This document shows positions 16,568 through 25,688 of a stretch of DNA of 35,308 bases, in pieces. The translations under genes and the position numbers were made by a program. The DNA is from Paludibacteraceae bacterium (GTDB lineage Bacteria; Bacteroidota; Bacteroidia; Bacteroidales; Paludibacteraceae): positions 1 to 35,308 of the forward strand of contig JAFPZY010000058.1 in the NCBI GenBank assembly GCA_017417025.1. Direction: 5' to 3'. Below the pieces are notes generated by a model, which worked only from the letters and a program-made list of their open reading frames with translations, had not been told where the DNA came from and made no database searches. The first letter of the stretch is position 1, and the number at the start of each line of letters is the position of its first letter.

Positions 16568-18508
16568 TTAATCCAATTGCTCATAAATGGAGTTTTTGCT
16601 CTTGTATTCCGGCACAATCTGTTTCATTTCTTTCACTGTTTTCATCGGTTTGTCAAGTGCCGCGGTCTCAATCAGACTGTCAATAAGCGGGCTTACTACG
16701 TCATATTCCGACTCGCGGACTTTGGCTATCATTATTTTCTTGTTGGAGGTCGGCATGGTAGTCTCTTTCTGGTTAAGGACTTCCTCATATAGCTTTTCCC
16801 CCGGACGCAGACCTGTGAATGTTATCATTATGTCCTCTCCAGGCTTGTATCCGGCGAGACGTATCATGTTCTTGGCTAAGTCGTAAATGCGGACCGGTGT
16901 CCCCATGTCGAACACAAATATCTCTCCTCCGTTACCCAGTGTGGCAGCTTCAAGGACAAGTGTGCAGGCTTCCGGTATGGTCATAAAGAAGCGTGTAATA
17001 TCGGGATGTGTAACCGTAACCGGTCCTCCGGAGGCAATCTGTTTTTTGAAATATGGTATTACAGAGCCGTTTGACCCGAGCACATTGCCGAATCTGGTGG
17101 TTATGAACTTGGTGCAGTTTTCGTTTTGCTGCTGAAGTTTGCGGAATAGCGACTGTACGTATATTTCGGCGATGCGCTTTGAGGCCCCCATGACATTGGT
17201 GGGATTCACAGCCTTGTCGGTGGAAATCATAATAAATCGCTTAACGTCATATTTGACACTTAAATCCGCCACGTTTTTTGTTCCGAGTATGTTTGCCATC
17301 ACAGCCTCGTTGGGATATTCCTCCATCAGCGGAACATGCTTGTATGCTGCAGCATGGAATACTACGTCCGGGCGGTATTCGCGCATTACTTCTTCAAGCC
17401 GCTCACGTTGGCGGACATCGCCGATGACTGCAATGACAGATGTGTCAGGGTGCAGATTGCGTAAATCCATGCGGAGGTCGTGCAGCGGCGATTCGGCTTG
17501 CTCGAACAGGATGACGGCTGCCGGATTGAAGCGCAGTACCTGGTGTACAATCTCTTGTCCGATACTTCCTGCTGCTCCTGTTACTAACACCACTTTGCGG
17601 CGGAGAACCTGCTCCACATGGTCGGTGTTTATTTGTATCACAGGGCGCTCAAGCAAGTCTTCTACGCGTATCGACTCTATGGCACCTATTCTTTTTTGCA
17701 TGTTTGTCTCAACGTTCTCGGAGTTGCTCGGCTCGATGTCAGTGAAGTGCGGCGTGGTCAGCACTGAGATGCCGTTGTCTATAAAGATGTGTAGGTCGGT
17801 CAGAGGGTTCAGTTGCTTGAATTTGACAGGAGAAATAATGACATAGCGTATGTTTTTCTCCAGCATCATCGGCACAAGTTTGGAGTCGCGCACATACACC
17901 GGCAGCCCCAGCAAATCGTGTCTCATGTCATCTGTCTTGTCGGCTATAAAACCTATAGGGCGGTATAGGCTCTCAATGTCTGATTTCAGCATCTTGGCTA
18001 TGCTGATGCCGGCACTCTGTACACCATATACAAGTACTTTTTTTGTGCGGTTGCCGACATGTGACATGTACTCAAAGCTTGTCTTGATGGTCACGCGCCA
18101 TGTAAACAGCAGTACTATTCCGATGAATACATATATAATAATCAAAGAGTTAAGGAACAGTTTGCTGTTAAATCTTGTAGCGATTGTGTTTACAAACAAT
18201 ATTAGTGCTCCTGAAGATATTACCGACAAGCCCACCCGTATTATGTCATTGAAGTTTGAATAGCGGAGAATACCGGCGTATGTGTGGAACACGAGGAAGA
18301 ATACTGTCTGCACCAGAAGTACTGACATTGCCTGCTGCCACGCGGGCATGGTCATGTCTTCAGGTCTGTATGTAATGAGTTGGTAGCCTATAAAATAGCT
18401 TGTGGCAAAAGCAATCAGGCATATAAGCATGTCAAGCAGCAACACTCCCCAACGCGGCAAATAGTCGAGAGTGATAATATAATCAAGAAAGTCCCTCCTT
18501 TGTTTCAT
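16568..18508 (-). CDS. Membrane-bound nucleotide-sugar 4,6-dehydratase (WbpM/FlaA1/CapD type)
   Basis: The 646-aa protein is the long WbpM-type form. It has four N-terminal membrane segments (about 18-42, 60-80, 94-114, 118-138), a first Rossmann-like domain, then an SDR domain with GAAGSIG at 311-317. The catalytic region STDKAVNPTNVMGASK has Met440 in place of Tyr and Lys444, the signature of large UDP-GlcNAc 4,6-dehydratases. It probably converts a UDP-HexNAc to the 4-keto-6-deoxy sugar that the adjacent aminotransferase uses. It is the last gene of the glycan unit, 61 bases downstream of the aminotransferase, with a 20-bp repeat in between. Confidence 0.92.
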   Translation of the reverse strand: MKQRRDFLDYIITLDYLPRWGVLLLDMLICLIAFATSYFIGYQLITYRPEDMTMPAWQQAMSVLLVQTVFFLVFHTYAGILRYSNFNDIIRVGLSVISSGALILFVNTIATRFNSKLFLNSLIIIYVFIGIVLLFTWRVTIKTSFEYMSHVGNRTKKVLVYGVQSAGISIAKMLKSDIESLYRPIGFIADKTDDMRHDLLGLPVYVRDSKLVPMMLEKNIRYVIISPVKFKQLNPLTDLHIFIDNGISVLTTPHFTDIEPSNSENVETNMQKRIGAIESIRVEDLLERPVIQINTDHVEQVLRRKVVLVTGAAGSIGQEIVHQVLRFNPAAVILFEQAESPLHDLRMDLRNLHPDTSVIAVIGDVRQRERLEEVMREYRPDVVFHAAAYKHVPLMEEYPNEAVMANILGTKNVADLSVKYDVKRFIMISTDKAVNPTNVMGASKRIAEIYVQSLFRKLQQQNENCTKFITTRFGNVLGSNGSVIPYFKKQIASGGPVTVTHPDITRFFMTIPEACTLVLEAATLGNGGEIFVFDMGTPVRIYDLAKNMIRLAGYKPGEDIMITFTGLRPGEKLYEEVLNQKETTMPTSNKKIMIAKVRESEYDVVSPLIDSLIETAALDKPMKTVKEMKQIVPEYKSKNSIYEQLD

Positions 18509-18525
18509 AGTCTTCTGATTTGTAC

Positions 18526-18585
18526 GTGTTCAGACAATGTCCTTTGTGTTTAGACAATGTCCTTTGCGTTTAGATAATGTTTTTT
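18526..18585. repeat. 20-bp tandem repeat, 3 copies, overlapping a gene end
   Basis: Units at 18526-18545 and 18546-18565 (GTGTTYAGACAATGTCCTTT) differ at one base. A third, more diverged unit at 18566-18585 runs into the stop codon and last codons of the aminotransferase gene. This suggests the repeat grew outward from the gene end. Confidence 0.85.
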
Positions 18586-19811
18586 ATAATGCTGTTTATG
18601 ATAAACTGCACGTCTTCGTCACTGACCATAGGTCCTGACGGCAGGCACAGCCCGCGTTTGAAAAAGGCTTCGGCATTGCCGTTTATGTAAGCCGGTGCAT
18701 TGCGGAAAACGGGTTGTTTGTGCATCGGTTTCCAGAGCGGACGGCTTTCAATTCCCTCTTTGTCAAGTGCAAGGCGCATTGCTTCCACGTTGCGGTTGGG
18801 CTCACAATCGGTGTGAACCGAGCCGCCGGCATGCACAACGCCTGCTGCACCGCCGACAGCCCCACTGACGGCTTCGGCGTATGCGTTTTCCTCTCCACGG
18901 ACATGCATGTTGTCGTCAAGCAGGATGGTGCTGAGCCAGAAATTGCTGTCGTGACGCGCAGACGGGTTGTCGTGATAAGTAATACCGGCAACATGTTGAA
19001 ATGCCTCTTTGTAGAGTTGTGCAATATGTTTGTGGTGTGCAAGGTGGTCGTTGATTACGGTCATCTGTCCGCGTCCTATGCCTGCGCAGATATTGGAAAG
19101 GCGGTAGTTGAAGCCAATGGCCTCGTGCTGGTAATACGGATATGCCTCACGCGCCTGTGTGGCGTACCACATTATTTTGTCTTTGGCCGCTTTGTCAGGA
19201 CACACAAGCGCTCCGCCTCCTGAGGTGGTAATCATCTTGTTGCCGTTGAACGAAAGAATACCGTATTCACCGAATGTGCCGCACACCTGGTCGTCAAAGC
19301 GGCTGCCGAAACCTTCGGCTGCATCCTCAATCACCGGAATGTTGTATTTGGCGGCTATTGACATTATCTCGTCAATGCGTGCCGGCATGCCATAAAGATA
19401 TACGGGAATGATGGCTTTCGGATAACGTCCGGTTTTCTCCTTGCGGTCTGTTATTGCTTTTTCAAGGAGCTCAGGGTCCATGTTCCAGGAGTCAGGCTCC
19501 GAGTCTATGAATACAGGTTTGGCACCCAGATATGTAACAGGGTTGGCTGAAGCGCAGAATGTGAACGACTGGCATATCACTTCGTCGCCCGCCTGCACTC
19601 CGCAGGCGATAAGTGCAAGGTGAATGGCTGCCGTGCCGGAAGAGAGGGCTACTACCTCTTTGTCCTGCCCGACAAACTGCCTGAGGTCGTCTTCAAAACC
19701 GTTTACATTGGGGCCGAGGGGGACAACCCAATTGGTGTCGAAAGCCTCCTGTATATACTTTTGCTCCTTTCCGGACATGTGTGCGAGGCAAAGATAAATT
19801 CGCTTGTTCAT
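18570..19811 (-). CDS. DegT/DnrJ/EryC1/StrS sugar aminotransferase (PglE-like)
   Basis: The 413-aa PLP enzyme shows the sugar-aminotransferase hallmarks: VALSSGTAAIHLAL, EDAAEGFGS with the PLP-binding Asp163, and SFNGNK with the Schiff-base Lys192. It ends with ESRPLWKPMHKQPVF and LCLPSGP. It would place an amino group on C4 of the 4-keto-6-deoxy sugar made by the neighbouring dehydratase, as PglE does in bacillosamine synthesis. Residues 309-340 carry a Gly/Ala/Val-rich stretch before the PLWKPMH region. This may be normal for Bacteroidota relatives. The start overlaps the end of the cytidylyltransferase gene by 4 bases. Confidence 0.92.
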   Translation of the reverse strand: MNKRIYLCLAHMSGKEQKYIQEAFDTNWVVPLGPNVNGFEDDLRQFVGQDKEVVALSSGTAAIHLALIACGVQAGDEVICQSFTFCASANPVTYLGAKPVFIDSEPDSWNMDPELLEKAITDRKEKTGRYPKAIIPVYLYGMPARIDEIMSIAAKYNIPVIEDAAEGFGSRFDDQVCGTFGEYGILSFNGNKMITTSGGGALVCPDKAAKDKIMWYATQAREAYPYYQHEAIGFNYRLSNICAGIGRGQMTVINDHLAHHKHIAQLYKEAFQHVAGITYHDNPSARHDSNFWLSTILLDDNMHVRGEENAYAEAVSGAVGGAAGVVHAGGSVHTDCEPNRNVEAMRLALDKEGIESRPLWKPMHKQPVFRNAPAYINGNAEAFFKRGLCLPSGPMVSDEDVQFIINSIIKNII

Positions 19812-20509
19812 TGCTCTGTCTGTTCTTTTTCCAGCAACATCTGCATCAACAGCAGGTCTTGCGGATTCGTGATTTTTATATTCCGGCTCTCGCCTTTTAT
19901 AATCTTTATTTTTTCTTTCTCCAAATATCGTGCCACAACGCTGCAGTCGTCAGTGGGGCGGGAGCCGGTGTCGGCAGCCGCGAGGCTGTAGGCTTCCGCT
20001 ATTACGCTGCATCTGAAGACCTGCGGAGTCTGTGCCAGAAAGAGTGTCTCCCGTGGCGGAATAGCGCATAGTTGTCTGTCGGTGCCGGCCTGCCATACGG
20101 TGTCTGTGGCCGGTATTGCCACTCCGGCGGCATTGCAACTTTCCATCGCCGATATGCAGTCGCTGATGATGCGGCGGCTTACCAGCGGGCGTGCTCCGTC
20201 GTGAATAAGAAGAATGTCGTCTGCTTCATAGAGTTTTATTGCCGCCTGCGAAGAGTCAGAGCGCTCTTTTCCTCCTGTAATTATGTGTCTGACTTTGCTG
20301 AAGCCTGCCCGGGCTATAACAGCCTTTGTTTGTGTCATCCAGTCTGCGTGGCTCACTATGCATATTTCGTCAATAAGCGGGTGCTCCTCAAATGCGCTTA
20401 TTGTATATTCAATAATCGTCCGCCCGCCTGTCTGCAGCAGTTGTTTGGGTATGTCTGCACCGATGCGCCGGCCTGTGCCCCCCGCTAATATGATTGCCGC
20501 TGTCTTCAA
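19808..20509 (-). CDS. IspD/TarI-family cytidylyltransferase
   Basis: The 233-aa protein carries the IspD-family motifs: the nucleotide-binding LAGGTGRRIGADIPKQ, HDGARPLVS in the middle, PPRETLFLAQTPQVF, and PTDDCSVV. The family transfers CMP to a polyol phosphate. IspD makes CDP-methylerythritol for isoprenoids, while TarI/Bcs1 make CDP-ribitol for surface polymers. Its position inside a glycan operon, overlapping both neighbours by 4 bases, favours a glycan role such as CDP-ribitol. The sequence alone does not separate the two, and no TarJ-type reductase is adjacent. Confidence 0.85.
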   Translation of the reverse strand: MKTAAIILAGGTGRRIGADIPKQLLQTGGRTIIEYTISAFEEHPLIDEICIVSHADWMTQTKAVIARAGFSKVRHIITGGKERSDSSQAAIKLYEADDILLIHDGARPLVSRRIISDCISAMESCNAAGVAIPATDTVWQAGTDRQLCAIPPRETLFLAQTPQVFRCSVIAEAYSLAAADTGSRPTDDCSVVARYLEKEKIKIIKGESRNIKITNPQDLLLMQMLLEKEQTEQ

Positions 20510-21114
20510 TTTGTGCCGTCAAAATATGGTGCAGTCGCCTGCTCGTTTGCCGAAATGCCCTCACGGACAAACACTTTCTTTATCGTGAGGAGGAATATTT
20601 TTACGTCAAGTCTGAAAGAGAGATGGTCAACATACCATACATCGTATTCAAACTTCTTTGTGTGCGTTATTGTGTTCCGCCCGTTTACCTGTGCCCAACC
20701 TGTAATGCCGGGCCGCACTTCATGGCGTCGGTGCTGCTCTGCGGAATACAGGGGCAGGTATCTAGTCAGCAGCGGGCGTGGTCCGATGAGCGACATGTCG
20801 CCTTTTATCACGTTCAGCAGTTGCGGCAACTCGTCTAACGACAGCGACCGGACCATGCGCCCTGTTCCTGTTATTCTGTCTTTGTCAGGCAGCAGGTTCC
20901 CGTTCTTGTCGCGTTTGTCGTTCATCGTTTTGAACTTTATCAGTCTGAAGAGCCTTTCTCCTTTTCCAGGGCGCTCTTGTGTGAAAAACACTCCGGCTCC
21001 CTCGTTGGCGACTGCAAGCAGAAGCATTGTAAGTAACAACAGCGGACTCAGGCAGAGCAGTGCCATGAGGGCAATGCAGAAATCCAACAGCCGTTTTATG
21101 AAGTTCTTGTACAT
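20506..21114 (-). CDS. Initiating phosphoglycosyl transferase (PglC/WcaJ-type bacterial sugar transferase)
   Basis: The 202-aa protein has one N-terminal hydrophobic segment (about 10-35), followed by the small monotopic phosphoglycosyl-transferase domain. Its motifs are QERPGKGERLFRLIKFKTM, LSLDELPQLLNVIKGDMS, LIGPRPLL and RPGITGWAQVNGRN. The short length is that of PglC rather than the longer WbaP. It would transfer a sugar phosphate from a UDP-sugar to undecaprenyl phosphate at the inner membrane face, starting assembly of the repeat unit. Given the neighbours, the likely donor is a UDP-diamino-trideoxy sugar. It overlaps the cytidylyltransferase by 4 bases and abuts the upstream acyltransferase gene. 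Confidence 0.93.
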   Translation of the reverse strand: MYKNFIKRLLDFCIALMALLCLSPLLLLTMLLLAVANEGAGVFFTQERPGKGERLFRLIKFKTMNDKRDKNGNLLPDKDRITGTGRMVRSLSLDELPQLLNVIKGDMSLIGPRPLLTRYLPLYSAEQHRRHEVRPGITGWAQVNGRNTITHTKKFEYDVWYVDHLSFRLDVKIFLLTIKKVFVREGISANEQATAPYFDGTN

Positions 21115-21531
21115 TTATTCCGCAATTTGTCCGTCTCTGACTTTGATGCCTGTTTTTATCACTGTTGCCGGATTGCCGGCCGCAACAGAGTGGGAGGGAA
21201 TATCTTTTGTTACTACGCTGCCACCTCCTATGATAACTTCATCCCCTATATGTACTCCCGGCATGATGATGGAGTTGATGCCTATTACGCAGTCACGTCC
21301 GATAAAAGTGTCCGTGCGCAGTGCGCGGCAGTGGTCGTGTGCAAGCACGAAAGCCCCGTTAAGAACCCATGTGCGCTCACCTATATGTACGCCTTTGGGG
21401 TTGATTGATTTGTCGAGGTGTGCATGGTGTGATATGCGCACTCCACGACCTAAGTCCATGCCGTAAACTTTCCTGAGGAAGGCAGGGTAAAGGTCTGTGA
21501 CTACTGTCCATATTTTGCTGCGGAGGCTCAT
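21115..21531 (-). CDS. Hexapeptide-repeat (left-handed beta-helix) acyltransferase
   Basis: The 138-aa protein is built of hexapeptide repeats (for example GVHIGERTWVLNG, FIGRDCVIGINSIIMPGV, HIGDEVIIGGGSVV). It ends with the typical IPSHSVAAGNPATVIK of maltose O-acetyltransferase/WcaF-type enzymes. It would move an acyl group from CoA, or here perhaps from an acyl carrier protein, to a sugar or other hydroxyl or amine. It overlaps the KAS III-like gene by 4 bases. This is the second such enzyme in the operon; the other is the PglD-like protein at 25940. Confidence 0.88.
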   Translation of the reverse strand: MSLRSKIWTVVTDLYPAFLRKVYGMDLGRGVRISHHAHLDKSINPKGVHIGERTWVLNGAFVLAHDHCRALRTDTFIGRDCVIGINSIIMPGVHIGDEVIIGGGSVVTKDIPSHSVAAGNPATVIKTGIKVRDGQIAE

Positions 21532-22592
21532 ATTTCAATCAGTTCAGGTATTGTCATGTCATGTACGCTCAGCAGCATTGTCCCCCAGCTCAGCCCGAGT
21601 CCGAAAGAGGAGGCAAGCATGCGTGTCTTTTTGCTGCTGCGCAGAGTGTCAGCAATGCGCGTCACCATCAGCGAGGGGATGCTGGCTCCGCCCAGATTGC
21701 CGAACTCCTCCAGGTCGTACGGCACTTTGCCGGCCGGCAGGTGCAGCTTCTTCACAACGCGGTCCACTATCAGCTTGTTCGCCTGATGGATAAGATAATA
21801 GTCAATGTCGTTTTCTATGTCAATGTGGTAGTCTTCAATCAGCTGCTGTATGGATTTAGGCGGGCGTGAGATGGCGAAAGTGAACACTGCCAGACCGTCA
21901 ATCAGTGTGTCTTTCGGTGCGCGGATAATGCCGTTGCCGAAGTCCTCCTGCACAAACGACTCCTTTGTCAGCGGATTGCGGAAGCCGCCGTGAGGTGTCA
22001 TCAGAGCCTTGTAGCCGCTGCCTTGTGTCTGAAAATCAATCACTATGTCTTCCGCCGTAGTGTCATACTCAAGCGCGATGGCAGTCCCGCAGTCGCCGAA
22101 GAGCGGTACTCTGCTCTTGTCCTGCATAGAGCCCATGCGCAGTGCCGTGTCACCAACAAGCAGCAGCGCGCGGCGTATATTGCCGGCAGACAGCATGTTG
22201 CCCGCCACATTGACTGCATACAGCGTGCCGCAGCACCCCATCGGCAGGTCAAGGCAGAAGCAGCTTTGCGGCAGCCCCATGCGGTCCTGCAGTATGCAGG
22301 ATGTGGGTGGAGTGGGGTGGAAGTCAGGCGTAACAGACTCAAACACAAGCATGTCAATGCTTTCCCGCTCCCAGCCGAGGTCGGCGAGCAGTTTCTCTGC
22401 TGCGGCCTGGCACATATCCGATGCGCACAGCGTGTCCGGACCTATGCGGCGCTCTTTGATGCCCACCGTGTTGTCGAACACTTGCGCTTCTTCAGCAGTA
22501 AACAGCGGTATGTCAGCAGTCTTGACAACCTGCTTCGGCATACAGGCGCTCACACCTGCAAAGCGTACGTTCTTTATAGTCCAGCGTGCCAT
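21528..22592 (-). CDS. 3-oxoacyl-ACP synthase III-like (FabH-type) condensing enzyme
   Basis: The 354-aa thiolase-fold protein has the KAS III catalytic set: Cys120 in LDLPMGCCG, His in YYLIHQANK, and Asn in FGNLGGASIPS. It would condense an acyl-CoA or acyl-ACP with malonyl-ACP, or act as an acyl transferase or esterifying variant as some cluster-specific FabH homologues do. The active-site Cys is followed by a second Cys where FabH usually has Ala or Ser. It lies 3 bases after an acyl carrier protein gene, so the substrate is probably delivered on that carrier. Confidence 0.9.
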   Translation of the reverse strand: MARWTIKNVRFAGVSACMPKQVVKTADIPLFTAEEAQVFDNTVGIKERRIGPDTLCASDMCQAAAEKLLADLGWERESIDMLVFESVTPDFHPTPPTSCILQDRMGLPQSCFCLDLPMGCCGTLYAVNVAGNMLSAGNIRRALLLVGDTALRMGSMQDKSRVPLFGDCGTAIALEYDTTAEDIVIDFQTQGSGYKALMTPHGGFRNPLTKESFVQEDFGNGIIRAPKDTLIDGLAVFTFAISRPPKSIQQLIEDYHIDIENDIDYYLIHQANKLIVDRVVKKLHLPAGKVPYDLEEFGNLGGASIPSLMVTRIADTLRSSKKTRMLASSFGLGLSWGTMLLSVHDMTIPELIEI

Positions 22593-22595
22593 AAT

Positions 22596-22835
22596 TTACA
22601 GTTCAATCCCGTTTCTGCCGAGTATCTCTTTCCCTGCATTGTAGCTTGTGCAAGCCATTATGTCCTCAGGGTCAAGCATAAGGTCAAACGTCTCTTCCAT
22701 GAGAGCGATGATGTTCAACTGGTGGACGGAGTCCCAGGCGGGGACATTCTCTTTGCTGTAGTTGTCGCCTAATTCTCCGGCTTTTGCGCCGAACACCTGT
22801 GCGAAGATGTCGTTGTATTTTTCTGTGTTTGTCAT
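22596..22835 (-). CDS. Acyl carrier protein (first of two)
   Basis: The 79-aa acidic protein has the phosphopantetheine-attachment motif WDSVHQL with Ser36, followed by the helix pattern of an ACP (MEETFDLMLDPEDI). It would carry an acyl group as a thioester between the ligase, reductases and KAS III-like enzyme of this operon. The start overlaps the stop of the ligase gene by 4 bases. Confidence 0.9.
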   Translation of the reverse strand: MTNTEKYNDIFAQVFGAKAGELGDNYSKENVPAWDSVHQLNIIALMEETFDLMLDPEDIMACTSYNAGKEILGRNGIEL

Positions 22836-24190
22836 ATCTTGTCTAATTTGCTGTATAGTTTTTTCCCTGTTTCGTTTTTGGGTATAGCATCAATCACCCG
22901 GATCTCGAATGATGTTGCCACAATATGTGTCTTCTCTGCCAGCGTGTCTTTCACTGCCTGTGTTTTGGCTGCGTCCGTTATATAGACAATCATCTTTTCG
23001 TCCGTGCCCACGCAGGCGCAGTCTGTTTGGCAGTTGTCGGCTATAATCTGCTCGCATTCGTCCAAGCCCACGCGCATGCCGAACAACTTCAGGAAGCGTC
23101 CTTTGCGTCCGGCAATGTAGTAGCAGCCGTCTTCGTCGAAGTAGGCGAGGTCGCCTGTGCGGATTGAGCCGTTGCGCTCGTCGCCTTTTGCGAGGTCGGC
23201 TGTGCAAGCGGCATAGCCCATGGTCACGTTCTTTCCGCGGTAGCACATCTCGCCTTCCGTGTGCGGTGTGGTTATCCGATTCCCGTTTTCGTCAATCAGC
23301 CATAGTTCGCCGTTGGGCACCGCTATGCCAATGCTCCCTGCTTTCTCCACAGCCCATTGCGGCGGCAGATAGGCCATGCGGGCTGTGCACTCAGACTGTC
23401 CGTAGGTCGCTATCCACCTCTTATTGTGGTCGCGGCACCACTCTGCGAACTTAATGTTCAACTCGCGCGGCATTTTGCCTCCTCCCTGTGTCAGCAGTTC
23501 CAAGTCCGGGAGGTCCATGCGGAAGAAGCGCATCAGGCTGAGTATCCGGAAAGAGTAGGGGACACCGGTAAAGGAGGTGGCGCGCGCGTCCTTCATGAAC
23601 TTCCAGAAGGCGGCATCGGTCATGCTCAGGTTGGTTATCAGCACTGTAGCTCCTACGCGCAAGTGGCTGAACAGCATAGACATCCCCATTGTGTAGTACA
23701 GCGGCAGGACCATCAGCGGGCGGTCTGTCTCCTTGAGCCCGAAGAAGGTGGCTATGTTCAGTCCGGCGGCTTCGATGTTGCCGTAGCAGTGTCTTACAAG
23801 TTTCTGGCTGCCGGTGCTGCCTGATGTGGGCAGCAGGTGGCTCAATTCAGGGTGAAGTTCTGTTATGGCATTGTTTGTGCGAATCAATTCTCCTCCCTGC
23901 CAGATGTATGCCGGCTTGTAGGTGTCCAGCAGGCGGTTGTACAGCGCCTCGTCAGTCTTTGCGCTGATGACGAGCGGCACTAACCGGCGGCTGACGAGCG
24001 AAGCCATGACCCATTCCACGCTGCACACGTTGTTCTCTACCAGCATGAAGCATAAACTCCGCTCGCGGACAGCGGAGGTGATATAGTCTGCGCGGCGCAT
24101 AATGTCGCCGTATGTGAGTCTGCCGCCATTGCTGTCAATTGCCGCAAGCCTGCCTGGTGCTATATTGTCAATGCCTAATATCAACTGCAA
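22832..24190 (-). CDS. AMP-forming acyl ligase (acyl-CoA/ACP synthetase type)
   Basis: The ANL-superfamily adenylation enzyme shows the P-loop-like LLPTSGSTGSQK, IATYGQSECTA, RTGDLAYFDEDG and GRKGRFLKLFGMRV. The C-terminal catalytic Lys is in PKNETGKKLY. It would activate a carboxylic acid as an adenylate and load it on CoA or on the adjacent acyl carrier protein. The first in-frame ATG (24277) would overlap the upstream SDR gene by 79 bases and add a basic, unfamily-like leader. Two in-frame TTG codons (24190 and 24184), just after the SDR stop, suit the family's N terminus and the packing of this operon better. The start therefore remains uncertain. Confidence 0.88.
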   Translation of the reverse strand: MQLILGIDNIAPGRLAAIDSNGGRLTYGDIMRRADYITSAVRERSLCFMLVENNVCSVEWVMASLVSRRLVPLVISAKTDEALYNRLLDTYKPAYIWQGGELIRTNNAITELHPELSHLLPTSGSTGSQKLVRHCYGNIEAAGLNIATFFGLKETDRPLMVLPLYYTMGMSMLFSHLRVGATVLITNLSMTDAAFWKFMKDARATSFTGVPYSFRILSLMRFFRMDLPDLELLTQGGGKMPRELNIKFAEWCRDHNKRWIATYGQSECTARMAYLPPQWAVEKAGSIGIAVPNGELWLIDENGNRITTPHTEGEMCYRGKNVTMGYAACTADLAKGDERNGSIRTGDLAYFDEDGCYYIAGRKGRFLKLFGMRVGLDECEQIIADNCQTDCACVGTDEKMIVYITDAAKTQAVKDTLAEKTHIVATSFEIRVIDAIPKNETGKKLYSKLDKI

Positions 24191-24198
24191 AGTGCCAA

Positions 24199-24927
24199 TT
24201 AAATAGAAGCGCAGCCGTCCACGCCCAAGATATGTCCTGATATATAACTTGCTTTGTCCGAGGCGAGGAAGGCGCATGCGTTGGCAATGTCTTCCGGTGT
24301 TCCGAGCCGGCCGAGAGCTATACGGCTGATGCGCTCGTCTATTTTCCCGCCGTCGGCCTCATAGAGTTCCGCAAAACGCTCGGTTCTGATTATCCCGGGA
24401 GCGACGGCATTGACGCGTATGCCCTGCGGAGCGAGCTCTTTTGCAGCAGACTTGGTGAGGGCTATCACCGCACCTTTGGTTGCGGAGTAAGCCACCTGCC
24501 CCGGGGAGCCGAGCACGGCAGTCACCGACGCTATGTTCACTATGCTCCCGCCTCCGTTGCGCGCCATGAGGCGGCTGACCAGCTGTATCAGCTCCAGGAC
24601 GGCTATCACATTGACGCGGAACATCAGTTCGGTCTCTTCGCGCATTATCATGCCTATCTTGCGGTTGAAGACCACGCCGGCGTTGTTCACCAGCACGTCA
24701 ATCCGCCCTTCTGCCTTGAATATCTGCATCATAGCCTGCTTCACTGCCGCTGCGTCGGTTATGTCGCATACGACGGGGTGGATATGCCCGCTGCCAGTGG
24801 CGAAGTCCTGACGGTCGCAGGCATACACAGTGGCCCCGTCTTGGGCAAACTGCCGTGCTATCTGCCTGCCAATGCCTTGTGCCGCACCGGTGATGACGCA
24901 TATTTTGTTTTCAAGAAGTCTTTCCAT
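24199..24927 (-). CDS. FabG-like SDR, 3-oxoacyl-ACP reductase type (first of two)
   Basis: The 242-aa classical SDR has TGAAQGIGRQ, NNAGVVFNRK, and the catalytic Ser-Tyr-Lys set in NIASVTAVLGSPGQVAYSAT followed by KG. It ends with the FabG-like SGHILGVDGC. It would reduce a 3-oxoacyl group on an acyl carrier protein with NADPH, or alternatively a keto-sugar. It is separated by 17 bases from a second SDR gene, and the two are clearly different in sequence. Confidence 0.88.
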   Translation of the reverse strand: MERLLENKICVITGAAQGIGRQIARQFAQDGATVYACDRQDFATGSGHIHPVVCDITDAAAVKQAMMQIFKAEGRIDVLVNNAGVVFNRKIGMIMREETELMFRVNVIAVLELIQLVSRLMARNGGGSIVNIASVTAVLGSPGQVAYSATKGAVIALTKSAAKELAPQGIRVNAVAPGIIRTERFAELYEADGGKIDERISRIALGRLGTPEDIANACAFLASDKASYISGHILGVDGCASI

Positions 24928-24944
24928 GAAATGTCAATTATCAA

Positions 24945-25688
24945 TTATATCAGCGTTCTGCCGCCGTCGATTTTCAGTGCAGTGCCTGTCATCCACCGTG
25001 TCGTGTCCGACAGGAGGTACACCGCTGCTTGCGCCACTTCTTCCGGCCTCCCGTATCTGCGGAGCGGATAGTTGGCAAGGTCTTTCTCTTTCATGGCTGC
25101 GTCCTGAACGGCGGCAATGGCTTCGGTCTCTGTCATTGCGGGGTTCACCGAATTGCATCGTATGCCTTTTCCTGCCAGTTCCAGCGCCGCTGTGCGCATG
25201 AATGCGTCCAATCCGCTTTTGGTGGTTGCGTAGATGGCGTTGCCCGCTGATGTCCTGTACACGCCTGCCGCCGATGCCATGAACACTATAGATGCGCCGT
25301 TGGCAAGTTTCTTCTGTCTGGCGAGTTGGCGGGTCAGGAGTATGGGGGCATTGAGGTTGATGCGCTGCATCTGCTCCAGTTTGGCGGCGGTTATGGCCAC
25401 TACAGGTGCCAGCCCCATAATCCCGGCATTCAGCACTGCGCCTTCCAGCAGCGGCAACTCCCGCACAAGGGTGCAGACAGCCTCCTCGTCGGTCAGGTCC
25501 GCAACGATATATCTGTGCCCTTCGCCTTCCAGTTGGCGCAGAGTTTCTTGCAGGCGCTCCTCGTTGCGGGCTGTCAAGACCACAGTCGCACCCATCTTAG
25601 AGCACTCTATCGCAGTAGCGCGGCCTATGCCAGAAGAGGCACCGGTCACAAGAACGGTCTTGCCAGAGAGGGAGAAGGGATTGTACAT
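24945..25688 (-). CDS. FabG-like SDR (second of two)
   Basis: The 247-aa classical SDR has [19 protein letters not shown], the catalytic region [20 protein letters not shown] followed by TK, and ends [14 protein letters not shown]. It starts within the stop codon of an acyl carrier protein gene (one-base overlap at 25688), so an ACP-bound substrate is likely. NNAG is changed to LNAG, so its substrate pocket or cofactor geometry may differ from the first SDR. Confidence 0.88.
   Translation of the reverse strand: MYNPFSLSGKTVLVTGASSGIGRATAIECSKMGATVVLTARNEERLQETLRQLEGEGHRYIVADLTDEEAVCTLVRELPLLEGAVLNAGIMGLAPVVAITAAKLEQMQRINLNAPILLTRQLARQKKLANGASIVFMASAAGVYRTSAGNAIYATTKSGLDAFMRTAALELAGKGIRCNSVNPAMTETEAIAAVQDAAMKEKDLANYPLRRYGRPEEVAQAAVYLLSDTTRWMTGTALKIDGGRTLI

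Noticed and set aside
18792-18887. Gly/Ala-rich stretch in the aminotransferase as a recent insertion
   Set aside because: It is in frame, shows no repeat or flanking duplication, and similar stretches may be normal in Bacteroidota relatives.
19788-19796. TATCTTTG on the minus strand inside the aminotransferase start
   Set aside because: It encodes conserved residues of the protein and has no TTG at the 20-bp position, so it is probably chance.
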